A DNA stretch of 64,000 nt from Pseudarthrobacter sulfonivorans. GTDB lineage: Bacteria > Actinomycetota > Actinomycetes > Actinomycetales > Micrococcaceae. Below, one piece after another: positions 43,161 through 50,863 of this stretch. The stretch lies in assembly GCF_014712225.1 (NCBI RefSeq), contig NZ_JACXBW010000015.1:1-64000 (forward strand), read 5' to 3'. Position 1 is the stretch's first letter. Every line of letters starts with the position of its first letter. Under the pieces are notes generated by a model that saw only the letters and a program-made list of their open reading frames with translations, ran no database searches and was not told the origin of the DNA. The translations under genes were made by a program, and so were the position numbers.

Positions 43161-44108
43161 ATGACTGACACTCCCGCACAGGAACCGCAGCGTGGCCTGA
43201 GCACGGCGACCCTTGACCTGCCCGGCTGGAAGCACATCTATTCAGGCAAGGTCCGCGACCTGTACGAACCGGCGGATGATGCGGTCCGCGAGCGGGTCGG
43301 CCAGGACTGTGTCCTGGTGGTGGCCAGCGACCGCATCAGCGCCTATGACCATGTCCTGGCGAGCGAGATCCCGGACAAGGGCCGCATCCTGACCCAGCTG
43401 AGCCTGTGGTGGTTTGACCAGTTGGACGTTGAGCACCACGTGCTGGCGGCCACGGTGGAAGGCGGAGTTCCCGCGGCCGTGGAAGGCCGGGCAATGATCT
43501 GCAAGAACCTGGACATGTTCCCCGTGGAGTGCATCGCCCGCGGCTACCTCACCGGCACCGGCCTGCTGGAATACAAGGCATCCGGCACCGTTTGCGACAT
43601 CCCCCTGCCGGAGGGCCTGGTGGACGGTTCACGGCTGGAACGGCCCATCTTCACGCCGTCCGCCAAGGCCGAGGTGGGCCACCACGATGAGAACATCACC
43701 TACGACGCCGTGGTGGGCATGGTGGGCGACGACATCGCGGGACGGCTGAGCGAACTGACCCTGAAGATTTACTCCACCGCGGAAAAGATTGCCCGCGAAC
43801 GGGGCATCATCCTCGCCGACACGAAGGTGGAGTTTGGCTACGACGCCGTCTCCGGTGCCATTGTCCTCGGCGATGAGGTCCTCACGCCGGATTCGTCCCG
43901 CTTCTGGGACGCCGCCACGTACCAACCCGGGCAGGCACAGCCGTCCTACGACAAACAGTACGTGCGCGACTGGCTGACCTCGGCCGAGTCAGGCTGGGAC
44001 CGTTCCTCGGATGTGCCACCTCCGGCCCTGCCCGAGGACGTGGTGGCCCGCACGCGCAGCCGTTACGTTGAGGCCTACGAGAAGCTGACCGGCCGGACGT
44101 TCGCCTAG
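43161..44108 (+). CDS. purC: Phosphoribosylaminoimidazole-succinocarboxamide synthase
   Basis: A 315-residue SAICAR synthetase. Motifs include HIYSGKVRDLYEP, VVASDRISAYDHVL, IPDKGRILTQLSLWWF, VECIARGYLTGTG, DTKVEFGYD and DEVLTPDSSRFW. It converts CAIR and aspartate to SAICAR in purine synthesis. It is directly after purD. The gene ends 12 bases from the convergent RRNPP-like regulator. Confidence 0.95.
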   Translation: MTDTPAQEPQRGLSTATLDLPGWKHIYSGKVRDLYEPADDAVRERVGQDCVLVVASDRISAYDHVLASEIPDKGRILTQLSLWWFDQLDVEHHVLAATVEGGVPAAVEGRAMICKNLDMFPVECIARGYLTGTGLLEYKASGTVCDIPLPEGLVDGSRLERPIFTPSAKAEVGHHDENITYDAVVGMVGDDIAGRLSELTLKIYSTAEKIARERGIILADTKVEFGYDAVSGAIVLGDEVLTPDSSRFWDAATYQPGQAQPSYDKQYVRDWLTSAESGWDRSSDVPPPALPEDVVARTRSRYVEAYEKLTGRTFA

Positions 44109-44120
44109 CGGCCTCCAGCG

Positions 44121-45395
44121 TTAGCTGGCCTTGGCCTTCTCAGCGGCGGCTGCTGCCCGCTCCTGGGACAGCCTGATCTCGAGCATGGCGTCCAGCGCCT
44201 GTTGGACCCGCTCCTGGGCGCCGGCTGAACTGAAGTCCTTCTGCGCCTCCTTGAGGTACACCAGAGCTTCCTCCGACTCCCCGGCGGCCTTGAGGGACTT
44301 GCCCAGCAGGAGGGCAACTTCGCCGGCAGTGTGCTTGGCCAGGGCTTCACGTTCCGCATGGATTTTGCGAAGTTTCTCTATGGCGGCCACAATGTCGCCG
44401 TTCAGGTAGAGCCACTGGGCTCTGACGAAGGAAACTTCAAGCTCGTCGCTCTTCGTCCCGTCTACGATGGAAAAGGCCAGCTCCGCGCGTTCAACTGAGG
44501 CGAGCGTCTCCGGCTCCACGATGCCGGACTGCAGGCGTACTGCGGCCGATGCTTTATTGAACCGGGCCCACATTGCTATGTCGTTCGCAGGAGAAAGCAG
44601 CCTGGCCGCGCGCTCATGTTCTTTGACTCCCTCGACGTAGTCATGCCTCATGAAGGCGACGTTACCCACCACCCAGGCCACCTCGCCGGCGAGCTGCGCC
44701 ATCGTAGCTTCGTCCACCTGTTTGACAAGATCTTTGCAGTACGTCCAGGCTTCGTCCAGCCGACCGCTCTCCGCCAGGGCTCCGATGAGGACGCGTAAGG
44801 TGCCAATCACGACTGTGGAACTCTGAGGCAGCTGCTGGGACAGCTTCGCGGCTTCCATTGCCTGGTCTACGGCCGCCGGTAACTGCCCACGCCATTGCAG
44901 CACGGCAGCAAGCATCTGGCGGGCCCGCACCTCAAGTCCCACGGACTCCATGGCCATCGGGTGCTCTATGAGGCGCTCCGTGATTCGCTGGCACTCCTCC
45001 AGATTGTCTTCCCGCATCAGGCACTCCGCCTGCATATAGGTCATGTTCCACCACCCGCTGGTGTTCTTGCCCTCAAGCGCAAACTGTGCAGCCGCAGCCG
45101 CGTGGGTGGCTGCCAGTGCGTAGTCCCGGAGGTCCCAGGCCTGCCGCGCGTAAAGACCCGCGAGGACATACTCTCCGTCGCTGACGGAAACGGGCTGGCT
45201 CCAGGCCTCAAGTGCCTTGGGTGCCAGGTCGAGCCGACGGGCAAGTTCTTCGACGACCTCGGCTGTGGGCTCCCGGCGACCCGTCTCCAGGAGTGAAATG
45301 TAGCTGGGGGAGTACAAGTCCTTGCCGAGTTCAGCCTGGGTGAGTCCACGTTCGAGCCGCTCCGCCCGGAGCTTCTCCCCGAATCCATTGCCCAT
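44121..45395 (-). CDS. HTH-TPR transcriptional regulator (RRNPP-like)
   Basis: A 424-residue protein. An XRE-type HTH occupies residues 6-60 (EKLRAERLERGLTQAELG then SYISLLETGRREPTAEVV). The remaining 360 residues are helical TPR-like pairs with W/A/Y/G patterns, such as AALAWQ-type RARQMLAAVLQWRGQLPAAV and GALAESGRLDEAW. This HTH-plus-TPR architecture and length match the RRNPP peptide-pheromone receptors (PlcR, Rgg, PrgX, NprR). AAGGAGGAATCCC precedes the ATG. It is divergent from a small exported peptide gene with which it likely forms a signalling pair. Confidence 0.85.
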   Translation of the reverse strand: MGNGFGEKLRAERLERGLTQAELGKDLYSPSYISLLETGRREPTAEVVEELARRLDLAPKALEAWSQPVSVSDGEYVLAGLYARQAWDLRDYALAATHAAAAAQFALEGKNTSGWWNMTYMQAECLMREDNLEECQRITERLIEHPMAMESVGLEVRARQMLAAVLQWRGQLPAAVDQAMEAAKLSQQLPQSSTVVIGTLRVLIGALAESGRLDEAWTYCKDLVKQVDEATMAQLAGEVAWVVGNVAFMRHDYVEGVKEHERAARLLSPANDIAMWARFNKASAAVRLQSGIVEPETLASVERAELAFSIVDGTKSDELEVSFVRAQWLYLNGDIVAAIEKLRKIHAEREALAKHTAGEVALLLGKSLKAAGESEEALVYLKEAQKDFSSAGAQERVQQALDAMLEIRLSQERAAAAAEKAKAS

Positions 45396-45436
45396 GGGAT
45401 TCCTCCTTCATTCCGGGCTGTCTTTATACGCAAAGC

Positions 45437-45476
45437 TTGACAGACCCTGTGGCATCCATTTTACAATAAGTGTCAA
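45437..45476 (+). promoter_or_regulatory. Inverted repeat and promoter in the regulator-peptide intergenic region
   Basis: TTGACA (45437-45442) and TGTCAA (45471-45476) form an inverted repeat 28 bases apart. The first also serves as a -35 box, with TTTACA after 17 bases or TACAAT after 19 bases (45462-45467) as -10 for the peptide gene. Operator use by the adjacent HTH-TPR regulator is inferred. Confidence 0.6.
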
Positions 45477-45526
45477 CAAGGACGTGCTGACTTTGTAACG
45501 AATCCGACTCGCATTGAGGAACTCAA

Positions 45527-45742
45527 ATGTTCAAGAAGATAGCGGCAGCTGCCGTACTAGCCGGCGCCCTGGCATTCTCCGCAGCGGCACCAGCCGTCCT
45601 GTCCGCAGGTTCCGTTTCCGACAGCACGAGTGTAGCTGTGGCCGGCGGTAAAGGGCAGCCCGCCCCGTCCGGAAAAGCTACCAAGGACACAACCAGCGGC
45701 ACAATCACCCCGATGAGCGGCAACTGGCCCTACCCGGTGTAA
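45527..45742 (+). CDS. Small exported prepeptide, candidate pheromone precursor
   Basis: A 71-residue protein. Residues 1-27 form a Sec signal peptide (MFKKIAAAAVLAGALAFSAA, then APAVLSA). The mature part is Gly/Ser/Thr/Lys-rich without Cys, and ends SGTITPMSGNWPYPV. The C-terminal hydrophobic/aromatic end is typical of precursors whose last 5-8 residues become the signal in RRNPP systems. GAGGAA precedes the ATG. It is divergent from the HTH-TPR regulator, with its own promoter and terminator. Role inferred from architecture. Confidence 0.75.
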   Translation: MFKKIAAAAVLAGALAFSAAAPAVLSAGSVSDSTSVAVAGGKGQPAPSGKATKDTTSGTITPMSGNWPYPV

Positions 45743-45762
45743 GAAATCCTCTCAGGAGGCGG

Positions 45763-45801
45763 TAGCCCCGAAGCATGGTCTCCATGCATCGGGGCTATTT
45801 C
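45763..45801 (+). terminator. Terminator of the peptide gene
   Basis: AGCCCCGA-A-GCATGG-TCT-CCATGC-A-TCGGGGCT makes a near-perfect stem of about 15 bp, followed by ATTTCTTT. It starts 21 bases after the peptide stop codon. Confidence 0.85.
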
Positions 45802-45849
45802 TTTGCCCTCAGGTTATTTGCCTTCCGGCCAATAAGTCTTGAGATGCAA

Positions 45850-45879
45850 AAAGAGGGTCTCCCGGGGGAGACCCTCTTT
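45850..45879 (-). terminator. Terminator of the tRNA gene (possibly bidirectional)
   Basis: AAAGAGGGTCTCC pairs perfectly with GGAGACCCTCTTT around a CGGG loop. It lies just downstream of the leftward tRNA-Pro gene. Confidence 0.85.
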
Positions 45880-45883
45880 CATT

Positions 45884-45960
45884 TGGTCGGGATGACAGGA
45901 TTTGAACCTGCGACCTCGTCGTCCCGAACGACGCGCGCTACCAAGCTGCGCCACATCCCG
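45884..45960 (-). tRNA. tRNA-Pro (anticodon CGG)
   Basis: On the minus strand the acceptor stem CGGGATG pairs with CATCCCG. The D arm has GCGC...GCGC and the anticodon stem CGTCG/CGACG holds loop TTCGGGA, giving anticodon CGG. The T arm contains GGTTCAAATCC. A CCA end appears encoded (ACCA). The cloverleaf is complete. Confidence 0.93.
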
Positions 45961-46040
45961 ATCCGCTGCGAAAGCAACTTTACAAGAATAACGGATGCCT
46001 GCCCGGATGCGAAATCGGCCTCCGCCGGGAGCGCCGGACC

Positions 46041-47894
46041 TCAGACCAGGGAATCTTTCCAAGCGCCGTGGAGGTCGGCGAAGCGGCCCCCGCCGCCGAT
46101 GAGATCCGCCGGCGTACCGTCTTCCACAATGCGGCCGTCATGGACCACCAGGACCCGGTCCGCGGTCTCCACGGTGGAGAGCCGGTGCGCGATGATCAGC
46201 GCCGTCCGGCCGGTACCCGGGGCACCCGCCGGAGTGCCGGCGTCGGACGTTCCACGCAGGAGCCGGGCCAGGCCGTGCTGGACCAGCCGCTCGGAGGGGA
46301 TATCCAGCGACGACGTGGCCTCGTCCAGGATCAGCACCGCGGGCCGGGCCAGGAAGGCCCGCGCGAAACTGATCAGCTGCCGCTGCCCGGACGAGACACG
46401 GCCGCCACGTTTGTTGACGTCGGTGTCGTAGCCCTCGGGGAGTTGGGTGATGAATTCGTGGGCACCCACGGCGCGGGCGGCATCCTCAATCTCTTCCCGG
46501 GATGCCTCGGGCCGGCCCAGGGCAATGTTCTCTGCCACGGAGCCGCTGAACAGGAAGGCCTCCTGCGTGACCATGACGATGTTCCGCCGGAGGTCTGTGG
46601 TGCTGAGGCTGCGGAGGTCCACGGCGTCCAGGGTCACGGAGCCGGAGGAGACGTCGTAGAAGCGGGCGATCAGCTTCGCCAAGGTGGATTTCCCGGCACC
46701 GGTCTGGCCAACCAGGGCCACGGTCTGCCCGGCGGGGATGTGCAGGTCCATCGTGGGGATGACCACCGGGCCGTCACCGTAGCGGAACTCCACGCCCTTG
46801 AAGTCCACCGTTCCCCTGGCATCGCGAAGCTCCACGGCATTTTTGGGCGGGCGGACCGTCGGGATTTCCTCCAGCAGCCCGGACACCTTCTCCAAGGCTG
46901 CCTGCGCGCTTTGGAACGAGTTGTAGAACATCGCCATCTGGTCCACGGGCTGGAAGAAGCGCTTGGTGGACAGGATCAACGCCAGCAGCACGCCGACCGC
47001 CAGATCCCCGCCCAGCACCCGGAAGCCGCCGAACAGCAGCACCACGGCCACGCAGACGTTGCCGATCAGCACCAGGCCGGGCTGGAAAATGCCGTTGAGG
47101 TTGATGGAACGCACCGTAACGCGCCGGTAGTCCTCGGACAGCCGGCTGTACTGCTCAGCGTTCTCCTGTTCCTTGCGGAACGCCTTCACGGCCCGGATCC
47201 CGGTCATGGTTTCCACAAAGTGCACAATGAGCCGGGCGGACACCACACGCGATTCACGGAACGCGATCTGGGAGTGCTTTTGGTACCAGCGCGCCAGGAA
47301 GAACATAGGCACACCGGCAGCCAGGACAATCAGCCCACTGCGCCAGTCCAGGGCGAACAGCGTGATGGCGGTGAACACCATAAACAGCAGGCCCGAGGCG
47401 AGCGAGCTGACACCGGAATCCAAGAGTTCGCGCAGGGCCTCCAGGTCCGAGGTCTGCCGGGCAATGATCCTGCCCGACGTGTATTTCTCGTGGAATTCCA
47501 GGCTCAGCCGCTGGGTGTGCCGGAAGACCCGGACGCGCAGGTCCAGCAGCATGGCCTGGCTGAGCCGCGCCGTGGAGGTGACGTACAGGGAGGTGAGTCC
47601 CGCCGTCGCGACCGCCGCGAGCAGGTACGCGACGCCGGTGAGCACCAGCGGGAGGTTGTCACCTGCCTGCAGGGCAGGGAGGGCGTGGTCGATGCCGAAC
47701 GCGATCAGCGCCGGCCCTGCCACGCGGGCGGCCTGGGAGAGGACCACCGTGGCGATGGTCAGCCAGAACCTGAGCCGCACCGGACGGATCAGCCTGGCAA
47801 GCAGGGCGAGCGACCGCCGTCGTACGGTTTTGCTGTCCGCCTTGCTGAGGTGCGCGTTGTCCTCGTTGGCGGTGCCGAAGGTTGCGTTGCTCAT
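46041..47894 (-). CDS. ABC exporter half-transporter, subunit with canonical Walker B
   Basis: A 617-residue fusion of a six-helix exporter domain (about 30-340) and an ATPase domain. Walker A is GQTGAGKST, the Q-loop VTQEAFLF, the signature is the divergent VSSGQRQ, and Walker B with catalytic Glu is LILDEATSSLD; the H-loop is IIAHRLS. The canonical Glu with a divergent signature is the mirror image of its partner, marking a heterodimer. Its start overlaps the partner's stop by 4 bases. Substrate (lipid, drug or peptide) is unknown. Confidence 0.92.
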   Translation of the reverse strand: MSNATFGTANEDNAHLSKADSKTVRRRSLALLARLIRPVRLRFWLTIATVVLSQAARVAGPALIAFGIDHALPALQAGDNLPLVLTGVAYLLAAVATAGLTSLYVTSTARLSQAMLLDLRVRVFRHTQRLSLEFHEKYTSGRIIARQTSDLEALRELLDSGVSSLASGLLFMVFTAITLFALDWRSGLIVLAAGVPMFFLARWYQKHSQIAFRESRVVSARLIVHFVETMTGIRAVKAFRKEQENAEQYSRLSEDYRRVTVRSINLNGIFQPGLVLIGNVCVAVVLLFGGFRVLGGDLAVGVLLALILSTKRFFQPVDQMAMFYNSFQSAQAALEKVSGLLEEIPTVRPPKNAVELRDARGTVDFKGVEFRYGDGPVVIPTMDLHIPAGQTVALVGQTGAGKSTLAKLIARFYDVSSGSVTLDAVDLRSLSTTDLRRNIVMVTQEAFLFSGSVAENIALGRPEASREEIEDAARAVGAHEFITQLPEGYDTDVNKRGGRVSSGQRQLISFARAFLARPAVLILDEATSSLDIPSERLVQHGLARLLRGTSDAGTPAGAPGTGRTALIIAHRLSTVETADRVLVVHDGRIVEDGTPADLIGGGGRFADLHGAWKDSLV

Positions 47895-49705
47895 CGGGTG
47901 ATTTCCTCTGCATCTGCCGCTTCCTCAAGCTCCGACAGCTCCGAATCCAGGTCCCGCGGTTCCTGGTCGAGGCTGGCGATGACGTAGCGGTAATGGGGAT
48001 TGTGCGCCAGCAGGTCCGTGTGGGTTCCGACGGCGGCGATCCGGCCTCCCTCGAGCAGCGCCACCCGGTCTGCCAGCGCGACCGTGGACGGGCGGTGCGC
48101 GACGATCAGCGTGGTGGTGTCCTTCAGGACCGCGCGGAGCCGGTTTTCCACCAGCTCCTCGGTATGCACGTCGAGGGCGGAGAGGGGGTCATCCAGCACC
48201 AGCACGCGTGGGCGCGCCGCGATGGCCCGGGCGAGGGCGATCCGCTGGCGCTGCCCGCCGGACAGGCTCAGGCCCTCCTCGCCGATGAGCGTGTCCACAC
48301 CTGCCGGCAGCGAGTACGCGAAATGCGCCTGCGCTACGTCCAGCGCCTCGTCCAAGGCTTCTTCGGACCGGTCCGTTGCCCCGAGGAGGACGTTGTCCCG
48401 GACAGAGCTGGAGAAAAGCGTGGTGTCCTCGAACGCGACAGCCACCACGCGCCGGAGCTCCCCGACGTCGAACTCGCGCACGTCCACGCCGTCGATGGTG
48501 ATGGAACCGGCCGTGACGTCGTACAGGCGCGGGACCAGCTGGATCAGTGCGCTCTTGCCGCTGCCGGTGATGCCCACCAACGCCATGGTTTCGCCCGGCC
48601 GTACCGCCAGGTTGATGTCAGAGAGGATGGGCTTGTCCGGCGCGTCCTCGAATGCGAAGGTGGCGTTGTTGAAGCTGAGTGTGCCCTTGAGCTCCGCGGG
48701 CTTGCGCGGGGCCGGGGGACTGGTGATGGTGTTCACTGAATCCATCACTTCAAAGTGGCGGTCAAGGGCGGCCTTGGCGGTCAGTGCCATGGCCAGCAGC
48801 ATCCCGGAGAACTCCACCGGCGTGGCCACCACCGCGGCAGTGGCGAAGAAGGCCACCAGGGCGCCGATGCTCAGCTGGCCGCTCGCGCAAAGCATCACAC
48901 CCACCACCAACCCGGCGCCCAGGGCGAGTTCCGGGAGCAGGGTGACCACCAAGGTGAAGGTTGCCTGGTGTTTGGCCTTGGCAATTTCGGTCTGGCGCAG
49001 CTCCTCGGCCTGTTCGTTGAAGTTCTCCAGGGCCTCGCGGCTGCGGCCGAATGCCTTCAGTACGCGGATGCCGTGGACGGACTCCTCCACAGTGGTGGCG
49101 AGGTCGCCGGCCTGGTCCTGGCTGCGGCGCGCCACTTTGCTGAACCGGGTCCGGAAACGGAAGCTGTAGGCCATGATGGGCACCGCGGCGGCCATAAAGA
49201 TCAGCGCCAGCTGCCAGCTCATGGAGAACATCACCACGATGCCGATCACCACGGTGAGGGTGGTGACCACCAGCATGATGGCACCGAAGGCCATCCAGCG
49301 CCGCAGGAAGTTCAGGTCCGTCATGGCGCGGGAGAGCAGTTGGCCGGAGCCCCACCTGTCATGGAAGGAGACGGTCAGGTCCTGCAGGTGCCCGTAGAGG
49401 GAAACGCGCATCCGGGTTTCCACGGTGGTTGCCGGGTTGATCACGAACTGCCGGCGAAGGGCCACGAGGACGGCCTCGGCGACGCCCAGGAGCAGGATCA
49501 CGACGGCGGCAGTCCAGACAGCGTCGTGGGCGCCGCCGGGTTGCAGCGACTCATTGATCAGGACGCGCAGCACCTGGGGGATGGTCAGCGCAACGAGGCT
49601 GGCCAGCAGGGCGCTGAGAAGTCCCAGTACCAGCCGGAGGAGGATCGGCCTGACGTGGGGATAAAGACGGCTGATGGATCTGAAAAATGAGGTCTGCTTG
49701 GCCAT
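47891..49705 (-). CDS. ABC exporter half-transporter, subunit with degenerate Walker B
   Basis: A 604-residue exporter fusion. Walker A is GITGSGKSA and the signature is canonical LSGGQRQR. Walker B reads LVLDDPLSALD, with Asp in place of the catalytic Glu, and the Q-loop Gln is Glu (VAFEDTTLF). In the heterodimer, its degenerate Walker B and its partner's weak signature fall in the same composite ATP site, as in TM287/288 and TmrAB. First gene of the leftward pair. TACA-N6-TGTA (49723-49736) upstream could be a MarR-type half-site. Confidence 0.92.
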   Translation of the reverse strand: MAKQTSFFRSISRLYPHVRPILLRLVLGLLSALLASLVALTIPQVLRVLINESLQPGGAHDAVWTAAVVILLLGVAEAVLVALRRQFVINPATTVETRMRVSLYGHLQDLTVSFHDRWGSGQLLSRAMTDLNFLRRWMAFGAIMLVVTTLTVVIGIVVMFSMSWQLALIFMAAAVPIMAYSFRFRTRFSKVARRSQDQAGDLATTVEESVHGIRVLKAFGRSREALENFNEQAEELRQTEIAKAKHQATFTLVVTLLPELALGAGLVVGVMLCASGQLSIGALVAFFATAAVVATPVEFSGMLLAMALTAKAALDRHFEVMDSVNTITSPPAPRKPAELKGTLSFNNATFAFEDAPDKPILSDINLAVRPGETMALVGITGSGKSALIQLVPRLYDVTAGSITIDGVDVREFDVGELRRVVAVAFEDTTLFSSSVRDNVLLGATDRSEEALDEALDVAQAHFAYSLPAGVDTLIGEEGLSLSGGQRQRIALARAIAARPRVLVLDDPLSALDVHTEELVENRLRAVLKDTTTLIVAHRPSTVALADRVALLEGGRIAAVGTHTDLLAHNPHYRYVIASLDQEPRDLDSELSELEEAADAEEITR

Positions 49706-49791
49706 GCCCGCTTCTCAAGCTATACAACAAAATGTAGTTTCCCTTAGCAACTACCCTATGTCATGGCGTGAGCGCCGAACCTCCGTCACAG

Positions 49792-49902
49792 CCCTATCAC
49801 TTCGTTGCGACGCTCTATCACTTAATGCGGGTTTTGTGGTGACGCTCTATCACTTAACGCAGGCTTTTGTGGCTCTGTTGGCGACCAAAAGTGAGGGAGC
49901 AA
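49792..49902. repeat. Dispersed CTCTATCACTT repeat cluster, locus B
   Basis: It holds a partial copy (CCTATCACTTCGTTGC, about 49792), two forward copies (GACGCTCTATCACTTAATGC from 49809 and GACGCTCTATCACTTAACGC from 49841), and one inverted, diverged copy (AAAAGTGAGGGAGCAAC, about 49887). It occupies the gap between the ABC exporter and the metallophosphoesterase. Confidence 0.8.
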
Positions 49903-49909
49903 CGGGTCT

Positions 49910-50857
49910 CTATGCGGGGGAAGTCAGCGTCAGCAGCACGGCCTCTGGCTTGCAGGCGATGCGGATGGGGGCGAAACGGGAGGTGCCGATGCCGCCCGAG
50001 ACGTTTACCGGCGTCGTGCGTCCATCACTTTCCCAGTTGTTGAGACCCTTGGCCCGCCACGTGGGGATGTCGCAGTTGGCCACGAGCGCGCCGTAACCGG
50101 GGATGCAGAGCTGGCCGCCGTGGGTGTGGCCCGCGAGTAGAAGGTCCGCGCCGTCCTCGGTGAAGTGGTCCAGCACGCGCTGGTAGGGGGCATGGATGAC
50201 CGCCACGCGGAGGTGCGGGTCCTGGTCCTGGTGACGGGTGCCGCGGGGCCAGCCGGCGTAGCGCTCCCGGTTCAGGTGCGGATCGTCCACGCCGGAGAAG
50301 TCGAAGCGGATCCCTTTCAGCACCACCGACTGGTGCCGGTTGGTGAGGTCCACCCAGCCGGCCATGCCAAACCCGGAGCGAAGCCGTGGCCAGTCCAGTT
50401 CGACTGGCTCCGGCTGGCTCTTCGAAGGCCCCAGCAAGTAGGACGCGGGGTTCTTGAGCGTGGGGGCGTAGTAGTCGTTGGACCCGGGCACAAACACGCC
50501 GGGAAATTCCAGGAGCGGGCGCAGTGCCTTGAGGAGGGGATCCACCGCTTTGACGTGGCTCAGGTTGTCGCCGGTGTTGACCACCAGATCAGGCTTCAGC
50601 GAGGCCAGCGACTCCAGCCACTGGGCCTTGGTGTCCTGGCCGGGGACGAAGTGGATATCGCTCAGGTGCAGGACCCGGAAGGGCGCCTGGCCCGGCGGCA
50701 GGATGGGCAGTGTTTCCTCGCGCAGGACAAACTGGTTCTTCTCCCACATCCCGTAGCCGAAGGCGGCCAGACCAGCTGTGGTTCCGGCGGCCGCAGTTAC
50801 GGCGAAGCCGCGCCCGATGTTCCGGACGCGGCTGGCCAAGTCAGGACTGACAGCCAT
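49910..50857 (-). CDS. Membrane-anchored metallophosphoesterase
   Basis: A 315-residue protein. An N-terminal hydrophobic segment (GFAVTAAAGTTAGLAAFGYGMW) is followed by calcineurin-like motifs: LHLSDIHFVPGQD, VVNTGDNLSH, VPGSNDYY, HAPYQRVLD and LLAGHTHGGQLCIPG. These hold the two-metal site. The YaeI-like family has members acting on UDP-diacylglucosamine or cyclic nucleotides; substrate here is unknown. It is 6 bases downstream of the PBP start region on the same strand and probably co-transcribed with ponA. Confidence 0.88.
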   Translation of the reverse strand: MAVSPDLASRVRNIGRGFAVTAAAGTTAGLAAFGYGMWEKNQFVLREETLPILPPGQAPFRVLHLSDIHFVPGQDTKAQWLESLASLKPDLVVNTGDNLSHVKAVDPLLKALRPLLEFPGVFVPGSNDYYAPTLKNPASYLLGPSKSQPEPVELDWPRLRSGFGMAGWVDLTNRHQSVVLKGIRFDFSGVDDPHLNRERYAGWPRGTRHQDQDPHLRVAVIHAPYQRVLDHFTEDGADLLLAGHTHGGQLCIPGYGALVANCDIPTWRAKGLNNWESDGRTTPVNVSGGIGTSRFAPIRIACKPEAVLLTLTSPA

Positions 50858-50863
50858 GGGCCG

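Noticed and set aside
45422..45427. TATAAA on the minus strand as -10 for the HTH-TPR regulator
   Set aside because: No acceptable -35 box is found at 16-19 bases upstream, so I did not call a promoter.
46068..47987. A 639-codon open frame on the plus strand
   Set aside because: It is antisense to the ABC exporter gene and made mostly of Gln/Arg/Gly/His-rich sequence typical of shadow frames.
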